From positions 113,168-177,167 of the forward strand of contig NZ_JADKRW010000008.1 of the NCBI RefSeq assembly GCF_015350995.1: a stretch of 64,000 nt of DNA, given 5' to 3'. A program made the position numbers and the translations under genes. Positions 58,456 to 64,000 of this stretch are shown here, piece after piece; within the stretch, counting starts at the first letter, position 1, and each line of letters opens with the position of its first letter. Below the pieces are notes generated by a model. The model saw only the letters and a list, made by a program, of their open reading frames with translations. It did not search any database and had not been told where the DNA came from. Source of the stretch: Curtobacterium sp. VKM Ac-1393 (GTDB lineage Bacteria > Actinomycetota > Actinomycetes > Actinomycetales > Microbacteriaceae).

Positions 58456-59528
58456 GCGGCGTCGCGGAGCGACTCGTCCGGAACGGGTACGCCGTCGTCT
58501 TCCGGTCGGTGTTCGCGAACATGGACCCCGAGCGCGCCCACCACCTGGCGTTCGCCGTGATCAAGGCCCTGCCGCACGTGCCGTTCGTCGGGGGACTGGT
58601 CGAGCGGTACTCCCGCCCCTCGGCAGCGGACGGCATCACGACGATGGGCATCCACTTCCCGTCACGCTTCGGCCTGGCCGCCGGGTTCGACAAGGACGCC
58701 CGTGGCATCCGGGGACTGGGCCTGCTCGGGTTCGGGCACGTCGAGGTCGGCACGATCACCGCGAAGCCGCAGCCCGGCAACGAGCGTCCGCGCCTGTTCC
58801 GGCTCATCGCGGACCGCGCGCTGATCAACCGCATGGGCTTCAACAACCACGGCGCCGGTGCGGCAGCCCGACGCCTCGAGCACGCCCGCCGCAACCCGGG
58901 TCGACCCGTCATCGGCGTGAACATCGGCAAGAGCCGGGTCGTCGCGGTCGAGGACGCCATCGAAGACTACCTCGAGTCAACCCGCCGCCTCGCGCCGTTC
59001 GCCGACTACCTGGCCGTCAACGTCAGCTCGCCGAACACGCCCGGGCTGCGTGGACTGCAGGAACTCGACCAGCTCCGGCCGCTGCTGTCCGCCGTCCACG
59101 ACGCCGCTGGTCGCACGCCGGTCCTGGTCAAGATCGCACCGGACCTGACCGACGAGCAGATCGATGCGATCGCCGGTCTCGCGGTCTCGCTGGGGCTGTC
59201 GGGCATCATCGCCAACAACACGACGATCTCCCGCGACGGGCTGACCGCGGATGCGTCCGAGGTCGAGGCCATGGGCGCCGGGGGACTCTCCGGTGCACCC
59301 GTCGCGGCGCGGTCACTCGAGGTGCTGCGACGCGTCCGCGCGACGGTGCCGTCCGACTTCTGCGTCATCGCGGTCGGCGGCGTGACGACCGAGCAGGACG
59401 TCCAGGACCGCATCGACGCCGGCGCGACACTCGTGCAGGGGTACACGGCCTTCCTCTACGAGGGGCCGACCTGGGCGACGCGCATCAACCGCTTGCGGCG
59501 CAAGCGGCTGCGACGCGCCGCGCGCTGA
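58452..59528 (+). CDS. pyrD: class 2 (quinone) dihydroorotate dehydrogenase
   Basis: The 358-residue enzyme oxidises dihydroorotate to orotate at the membrane. An N-terminal amphipathic stretch ([20 protein letters not shown]) is typical of class 2. [15 protein letters not shown] lies at about 74-88, [13 protein letters not shown], with the catalytic Ser, at about 193-205 and [16 protein letters not shown] at about 306-321. The GTG overlaps the nrdR stop codon. The end is followed by two tri-box elements. Confidence 0.95.
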   Translation: MSGVAERLVRNGYAVVFRSVFANMDPERAHHLAFAVIKALPHVPFVGGLVERYSRPSAADGITTMGIHFPSRFGLAAGFDKDARGIRGLGLLGFGHVEVGTITAKPQPGNERPRLFRLIADRALINRMGFNNHGAGAAARRLEHARRNPGRPVIGVNIGKSRVVAVEDAIEDYLESTRRLAPFADYLAVNVSSPNTPGLRGLQELDQLRPLLSAVHDAAGRTPVLVKIAPDLTDEQIDAIAGLAVSLGLSGIIANNTTISRDGLTADASEVEAMGAGGLSGAPVAARSLEVLRRVRATVPSDFCVIAVGGVTTEQDVQDRIDAGATLVQGYTAFLYEGPTWATRINRLRRKRLRRAAR

Positions 59529-59571
59529 GCGCGGGTCGCGCGGGGGCCCGTGCGCGGGCCCGTGCGTCCGC

Positions 59572-59662
59572 CCAGGTTCCGAAATCTCGGCATGTCGCGG
59601 CCCTCGGCCGCCGTTCCTGGAACCGCGGTGACACGCGCGCGGCGAGTCGCGGAACCTCGCCG
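59572..59662 (+). repeat. tri-box intergenic element, copy 5
   Basis: Box 1 starts at 59572 (CCAGGTTCCGAAATCTCGG). Box 2 CTGGAACCGCGGTG starts at 59617 and box 3 GCGGAACCTCGCCG at 59649. Spacing is 45 and 32 bases. Confidence 0.82.
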
Positions 59663-59672
59663 GCCACCCCTG

Positions 59673-59714
59673 GGACGGGAGGCCCGGTGCGGCCCCGCCC
59701 CGCGCCTCCCGTCC
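59673..59714. terminator. GGGAGGCCCG-family hairpin after pyrD
   Basis: Arms GGACGGGAGGC and GCCTCCCGTCC around a 20-base C+G-rich loop. The arm equals that at 23376-23386. It probably terminates pyrD transcripts. Confidence 0.65.
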
Positions 59715-59746
59715 GCTGGTACGCAGCCACGCTCGGACGCCGCTGG

Positions 59747-59837
59747 CGAGGGTCCGAAATTTTGGAACCTCGGCGCGCACGCGCGCCGTCTGTGGAACCT
59801 CGGCGGCGTGCATACGGCGAGTCGTGGAACCTCGGGG
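59747..59837 (+). repeat. tri-box intergenic element, copy 6
   Basis: Box 1 (59747-59772) reads CGAGGGTCCGAAATTTTGG and then AACCTCG. Box 2 GTGGAACCTCGGCG starts at 59792 and box 3 GTGGAACCTCGGGG at 59824. Spacing is 45 and 32 bases. Confidence 0.85.
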
Positions 59838-59866
59838 CCCGCGAGCCGCGCGGGGCGCCGCAACGA

Positions 59867-59901
59867 CGAAGCGCCGCCCGGCGAGGCCGGACGGCGCTTC
59901 G
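59867..59901 (-). terminator. terminator of the DUF3043 gene
   Basis: 16-base arms (CGAAGCGCCGCCCGGC and its partner, one mismatch) around GAG begin 16 bases beyond the minus-strand stop codon at 59918. The reverse-strand continuation is TCGTTGCGG. Confidence 0.75.
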
Positions 59902-59917
59902 GTACTGCGGCGCAGCC

Positions 59918-60493
59918 TCAGAGGGCGGGGTACTGCCCGCGCTTCACCTGGGGCTTCGGCAGACGCAGGAACCGCAGCTGCCATGCCCGCGTGAGGATGT
60001 AGAGGAACGTGCCGCGCTGCATGTCGCCGAACTTGGTGGTCAGTTTGCGACGCATCGACAGCCAGAGCACGACGCAGTCGAGCACGAACAGGGCGACGAA
60101 CGCCCACACCAGCAGGAGCGAGTACGACGCGATCGCGGTCTGCGAGGCGGCGAACCCGACGATCAGGAACAGCACGAGCACGGGCATCATGACCTCGCCG
60201 ACGTTCCAACGCGCGTCGATCCAGTTGCGGACGAAGCGACGCTGCTCACCGCGGTCCTTCGCCGGCAGGTAGCGCTCCTCGCCGTTGGCCATGCCGACCC
60301 GGGCACGCTCGCGATCGGAGTTGAGACGCGCGCGGGCGGCCTTCTTGTCGACCGGCGTGTTGCCGACGAGGGGGCGGCGGTTCGCTGCCTCGCGCTCACG
60401 GCGGGACGGGGTGGGGCGGCCCTTGCCCTGCTCGAGGAGTTCTTCCTCGGTGGGGTTCACGGTCGTGTTGGTCTTGGGGGCTGCCTTCGCCAC
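59918..60493 (-). CDS. DUF3043 membrane protein
   Basis: The 191-residue protein has a charged N-terminus (KGRPTPSRREREAANRRPL, KAARARLNSDRERAR) and two membrane helices (about 105-125 and 130-150). The conserved NGEERYLPAKDRGEQRRFVR precedes the first helix. This is the DUF3043 family, found only in actinobacteria and often next to the M20 peptidase and HesB genes. Its function is unknown. Confidence 0.92.
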   Translation of the reverse strand: MAKAAPKTNTTVNPTEEELLEQGKGRPTPSRREREAANRRPLVGNTPVDKKAARARLNSDRERARVGMANGEERYLPAKDRGEQRRFVRNWIDARWNVGEVMMPVLVLFLIVGFAASQTAIASYSLLLVWAFVALFVLDCVVLWLSMRRKLTTKFGDMQRGTFLYILTRAWQLRFLRLPKPQVKRGQYPAL

Positions 60494-60546
60494 GGTGCGT
60501 TCCTAACGGCGTTGTGCGTGCGGGATCGTCCTCTAGATTACCGGGC

Positions 60547-61992
60547 ATGACCGACACCGCACAGCCCAGCTCCGCGACCGACCCCGCTCTCCTCGACGCC
60601 CTCCGCGAACAGGTGCAGGGTGCACTGCCCACGACGATCGCTGATCTGTCCGCGCTGGTGCGGATCCCGTCGGTGTCGTGGTCTTCCTTCGACCCGGCGA
60701 ACGTGCGTGCCAGCGCCGAGGCCGTGGCGGACCTGGCCCGGTCCACCGGCGTGTTCGGTGCCGACGACGTGCGGATCGTGCGGTCGGCAGTCGAAGGCGA
60801 CACGGCCGATGCCGCGACGTCCGACGCGGAGCTCGGCCAGCCCGCCGTGCTCGCCGTCCGGCCGGCCCGGAACGGCAAGCCGACCGTGATGCTCTACGCC
60901 CACCACGACGTGCAGCCGCAGGGTGACGACGCGCTGTGGGAGACGCCGCCGTTCGAGCCGACGCTCCGCGGGGACCGGTTGTACGGCCGCGGCGCCTCGG
61001 ACGACAAGGCCGGCGTGATGACGCACATCGCCTCGCTGCGGGCGATCCACGCGCAGTTCGGTGACGACCTCGACCTCGGTGTCGTCCTGTTCGTCGAGGG
61101 TGAGGAGGAGTTCGGATCGCGCTCGTTCCGCACCTTCCTGCGCGAGCAGAAGGAGCACCTCGCCGCCGACGTCATCGTGGTGGCCGACAGCGACAACTGG
61201 TCGGTCGACGTCCCGTCCATCACGGTCTCGCTCCGCGGCAACGTCACCTTCAAGCTCACCCTGACCACGCTCGAGCACGCCAGCCACAGCGGGATGTTCG
61301 GGGGAGCGGCCCCGGACGCCATGATCCCCATGGTCCGGCTGCTGGCCTCGCTGCACGACGACGAGGGTTCGGTCGCCGTCGACGGGCTGACCTCGTACGA
61401 GGCCGACGTGCCGGAGCGCACCGAGGCCGAACTCGCGGTCGACGCCGCGCTGCTGCCGGGTGTGCAGCCCGTCGGCCGCGGTGACGTGCTGTCCCGCATG
61501 TGGTTCCAGCCGTCGATCACCGTGACCGGCATGGACGTGCCGAGCGTCGCGAACGCGTCGAACACGCTGCTGCCGACCGTCTCGGCCCGGGTCTCGGTCC
61601 GGGTCGCACCCGGACAGGCCGCCACCGACGCGTACAGGGCGGTAGAACGCCACCTGCGCGAACACGTGCCGTTCGGGGCGCGACTCGACATCAGCGAGCC
61701 GGACGCCGGCGACGGGTTCCTGGTGGACACCAGTGGCTGGGCAGTCCAGGAAGCGCGGACCGCGATGGCCGAGGGCTGGGGTGCACAAGCCGTCGAGCAG
61801 GGCATCGGCGGCTCGATCCCCTTCGTCTCGGACCTGGCGGCGGAGTTCCCGGAGGCGCAGATCCTGGTCACCGGGGTGGAAGACCCCGACACCCGCGCCC
61901 ACAGCCCGAACGAGTCGCAGCACCTCGGTGTCCTGCACCGGGCGATCGCGTCCGAGACGATCCTGCTCGCCAGGCTCGCGACGCGCAGCTGA
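60547..61992 (+). CDS. M20-family dipeptidase
   Basis: The 481-residue zinc peptidase has metal ligands in LYAHHDVQPQ (about 115-124), YGRGASDDKAG (about 146-156), FVEGEEEFGS (about 184-193) and VVADSDNW (about 213-220). HASHSGMFGGAAPDA (about 244-258) belongs to the dimerisation region. It is of the dipeptidase/CNDP type and cytoplasmic. TAGATT at 60534-60539 lies seven bases before the ATG and no Shine-Dalgarno is visible, so the mRNA is probably leaderless. Confidence 0.94.
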   Translation: MTDTAQPSSATDPALLDALREQVQGALPTTIADLSALVRIPSVSWSSFDPANVRASAEAVADLARSTGVFGADDVRIVRSAVEGDTADAATSDAELGQPAVLAVRPARNGKPTVMLYAHHDVQPQGDDALWETPPFEPTLRGDRLYGRGASDDKAGVMTHIASLRAIHAQFGDDLDLGVVLFVEGEEEFGSRSFRTFLREQKEHLAADVIVVADSDNWSVDVPSITVSLRGNVTFKLTLTTLEHASHSGMFGGAAPDAMIPMVRLLASLHDDEGSVAVDGLTSYEADVPERTEAELAVDAALLPGVQPVGRGDVLSRMWFQPSITVTGMDVPSVANASNTLLPTVSARVSVRVAPGQAATDAYRAVERHLREHVPFGARLDISEPDAGDGFLVDTSGWAVQEARTAMAEGWGAQAVEQGIGGSIPFVSDLAAEFPEAQILVTGVEDPDTRAHSPNESQHLGVLHRAIASETILLARLATRS

Positions 61993-62050
61993 CGGTGCTT
62001 AGAATCGACGCCAGGCGCGGTGAACCGCACCGCCCGGAGGGAGACGCGCG

Positions 62051-62422
62051 ATGAGCGACACCATCACCACCGACGCACCAGCGACCGAGGCAGCGTCGCA
62101 CGGCGTCCTCCTGAGCGACGCCGCGGCCGGCAAGGTGGCGAGTCTCCTCGAGCAGGAGGGTCGCGACGACCTGCGCCTGCGCCTCGCCGTCCAGCCCGGC
62201 GGTTGCTCGGGCCTGATCTACCAGCTGTACTTCGACGAGCGACTGCTCGACGGTGACGTCACCGCCGAGTTCGACGGTGTCGAGGTCGTGGTCGACAAGA
62301 TGAGCGTCCCGTACCTCGACGGCGCGACGATCGACTTCGAGGACACGATCCAGAAGCAGGGCTTCACGATCGACAACCCGAACGCGCAGGGCAGCTGCGC
62401 GTGCGGTGACAGCTTCCACTGA
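62051..62422 (+). CDS. erpA: A-type iron-sulfur carrier (HesB/ErpA)
   Basis: The 123-residue protein carries the three Cys of A-type carriers, one in QPGGCSGLIYQLYF and two in GSCACGDSFH at the C-terminus. It delivers [Fe-S] clusters to apo-enzymes. Neighbouring ctaC and DUF3043 are the usual actinobacterial context. GGAGGGAGACGCGCG precedes the ATG, and TAGAAT at 62000-62005 may be its -10 box. Confidence 0.93.
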   Translation: MSDTITTDAPATEAASHGVLLSDAAAGKVASLLEQEGRDDLRLRLAVQPGGCSGLIYQLYFDERLLDGDVTAEFDGVEVVVDKMSVPYLDGATIDFEDTIQKQGFTIDNPNAQGSCACGDSFH

Positions 62423-62441
62423 TCACCAGCCGATCCGACAC

Positions 62442-62480
62442 GCGAGCGGGGAGCGACCGACACGGTCGCTCCCCGCTCGC
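62442..62480 (+). terminator. terminator of erpA
   Basis: Perfect 17-base arms (GCGAGCGGGGAGCGACC and its complement) around GACAC, 19 bases after the stop codon, followed by GTTCGTCGTG. Confidence 0.85.
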
Positions 62481-62690
62481 GTTCGTCGTGCCGTGCGGTG
62501 GCAGTGTGACCGGGGAAAACGGCCGGTCAAGAGTGCGGATCGCGGCGATGAGCGTGTCGGGTGTGCGCGAGCGGTACCGAGCTGCGAGTAAGCTAGGAGT
62601 GTTCCAATCAGTCTGGGAGCCAGCCATGTGTCGCCTTCGCGCGGCTCGGCGGGTTCGGTTCCGGGCTCACGTCTTTTGCGAGAGGTAACA

Positions 62691-63593
62691 GTGCGTTCGA
62701 ATCGCCGTATACGTTGGGCGGCCGTCCCGGTGGCCGTCGGTCTGGTCATCGCACTGGCTGGCTGCTCGCAGCAGCAGTTGAACGGATGGCTCCCCGGCAC
62801 GGAGGAGACGAAGGACGTCACCAACCACACGAGCCGCATCGTCGGCCTGTGGACCACCAGCTGGGTGGTGCTCCTCGCCGTCGGTCTCATCGTCTGGGGC
62901 CTGATCATCTGGGCAGCGATCGTGTACCGCCGCCGGAAGGGCCAGACCGGCCTGCCCGTGCAGATGCGCTACAACATGCCGCTCGAGATCTTCTACACGA
63001 TCGTGCCGCTGATCCTGGTGCTCGGCTTCTTCGCCTTCACCGCGAAGGACCAGGCCGCCATCGAGAAGCCGTTCACCGACCCCGACGCCACCGTGCACGT
63101 GTACGGCAAGCGCTGGGCGTGGGACTTCAACTACATCAACAAGGACAACCCCGAGGACAGCGTCTACTACCAGGGCATCCAGGCCCAGGAAGAAGAGAAC
63201 GCCAAGGGCGCCATCGACGAGTCGCAGCTGCCGACCCTCTACCTGCCCCAGGGCAAGAAGGTCGCGATCGAGCTCTCCTCGCGCGACGTCGACCACTCCT
63301 TCTGGATCATCGACTTCCTGTACAAGAAGGACATGCTCCCCGGTAAGACGAACTGGGAGTACTTCATCCCGGAGAAGCTCGGGACGTACCAGGGCAAGTG
63401 CGCGGAGCTCTGCGGTGAGTACCACTCGCTGATGCTCTTCCAGGTGAAGGTCGTCACGCCGGCGCAGTACCAGGACTACCTCGACACCCTGAAGGACCAG
63501 GGCAAGGTCGGGCTCCTCGGCGACGAGTACAACACCAACACGAACGAACCGAACAACAAGGCGCCGGTCGAGGCGTCCAGCGAGAACAAGTAG
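62691..63593 (+). CDS. ctaC: cytochrome c oxidase subunit II
   Basis: The 300-residue lipoprotein has a signal with lipobox LIALAGCSQ (Cys about 24), two membrane helices (about 52-78 and 98-120) and the CuA domain at the C-terminal half. There HSFWIIDF and [12 protein letters not shown] supply the CuA ligands. It takes electrons from the cytochrome bcc complex in the supercomplex of actinobacteria. The GTG has AGAGGT upstream. A possible -10 box (TAAGCT) is at 62589-62594. Confidence 0.96.
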   Translation: MRSNRRIRWAAVPVAVGLVIALAGCSQQQLNGWLPGTEETKDVTNHTSRIVGLWTTSWVVLLAVGLIVWGLIIWAAIVYRRRKGQTGLPVQMRYNMPLEIFYTIVPLILVLGFFAFTAKDQAAIEKPFTDPDATVHVYGKRWAWDFNYINKDNPEDSVYYQGIQAQEEENAKGAIDESQLPTLYLPQGKKVAIELSSRDVDHSFWIIDFLYKKDMLPGKTNWEYFIPEKLGTYQGKCAELCGEYHSLMLFQVKVVTPAQYQDYLDTLKDQGKVGLLGDEYNTNTNEPNNKAPVEASSENK

Positions 63594-63604
63594 GGGCTCG
63601 TCAG

Positions 63605-64000
63605 ATGACAACGTCTTTCGTCGGCCAACCGACCCAGACTGCTTCGCCGGACTTCCAGGCGTCGAAGGTGGGCCGGAAGGGCAACATCATCGTTCGGTGG
63701 ATCACCTCCACCGACCACAAGACCATCGGGTACATGTACCTGATCGCGTCCTTCGTGTTCTTCCTGCTCGCGGGTGTGATGGCGCTGGTCATCCGTGCCC
63801 AGCTGTTCGAGCCCGGCCTGCACGTGGTCGCGACGAAGGAGCAGTACAACCAGCTCTTCACGATGCACGGCACGATCATGCTGCTGATGTTCGCGACGCC
63901 GCTCTTCTCGGGCTTCGCGAACGCGATCATGCCGCTCCAGATCGGTGCCCCGGACGTCGCCTTCCCGCGCCTCAACGGCTTCGCGTTCTGGCTGTACCTG
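63605..64000 (+). CDS. ctaD: cytochrome c oxidase subunit I, cut by the window end
   Basis: The visible 132 residues open the haem-copper oxidase core subunit. [19 protein letters not shown] leads into the first helix and [20 protein letters not shown] carries the first haem a ligand His. [20 protein letters not shown] follows and the frame stays open at base 64000. The ATG lies nine bases after the ctaC stop codon, so the two are in one operon. Confidence 0.95.
   Translation, partial: MTTSFVGQPTQTASPDFQASKVGRKGNIIVRWITSTDHKTIGYMYLIASFVFFLLAGVMALVIRAQLFEPGLHVVATKEQYNQLFTMHGTIMLLMFATPLFSGFANAIMPLQIGAPDVAFPRLNGFAFWLYL

Larger units (their letters stand above)
59529..59917. other. 389-bp convergent intergenic region with two tri-box elements and two hairpins
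   Basis: Between pyrD and the convergent DUF3043 gene are tri-box copies 5 (59572-59662) and 6 (59747-59837). A GGGAGGCCCG hairpin (59673-59714) lies between them and the DUF3043 terminator (59867-59901) after them. No gene is visible. Confidence 0.75.

Overview
The window is about 70% G+C, densely coded, and starts many genes with GTG or TTG. Gene content and order match the chromosome of a Gram-positive actinobacterium. The tight division and cell-wall cluster, GarA/FtsR, a PASTA kinase next to an Rv2175c-like protein, class II DAHP synthase and cytochrome oxidase genes point to Micrococcales. Microbacteriaceae, perhaps Curtobacterium, is the best guess (inference). I see no rRNA, tRNA, CRISPR array, phage or insertion sequence. 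It reads as a core chromosomal segment.

Layout. 1-8.2 kb: small accessory genes (NUDIX-NYN fusion, kinase-fold protein, AlkZ-like protein, J-domain protein, S4 protein, HtrA-type protease). 8.3-10.4 kb: two FecCD-type permeases behind an iron-box-like site. 10.5-17.9 kb: garA, ftsR, a second MerR gene, an orphan ParA, pyruvate carboxylase, peptide deformylase and an unlisted 43-residue small protein. 18-28.8 kb: fadD-type ligase, glk, plsC, class II DAHP synthase, the PASTA kinase pknL, a LysM hydrolase, the Rv2175c homologue and idsA. 28.9-54.2 kb: DUF3040 and then the dcw cluster mraZ-rsmH-ftsL-ftsI-murE-murF-mraY-murD-ftsW-murG-murC-ftsQ-ftsZ-yggS-sepF-yggT-divIVA-lspA-rluD, followed by dnaE. 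54.3-64 kb: kinase-fold protein, lipoprotein, hisD, nrdR, pyrD, DUF3043, M20 peptidase, erpA, ctaC and the start of ctaD.

How the genes work together. The dcw genes make lipid II and build the septum. FtsR, a MerR protein whose relative controls ftsZ in corynebacteria, and GarA, a substrate of PASTA-type kinases, sit upstream of the pyruvate carboxylase that feeds oxaloacetate. PknL and its likely substrate, the Rv2175c homologue, are also present. MurE carries a changed amino-acid-selection motif (HHPR in place of DNPR), which suggests a third peptide residue other than diaminopimelate.

The least expected signal is non-coding. A family of about 90-bp elements (seven copies in four intergenic regions, all in one orientation) is built of a palindrome followed by two direct boxes with nearly invariant spacing, although the spacers between them are not conserved. 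The half-sites lie about three helical turns apart. A second family, a GGGAGGCCCG hairpin, forms terminators and has also entered the reading frames of murF, ftsQ and lspA.
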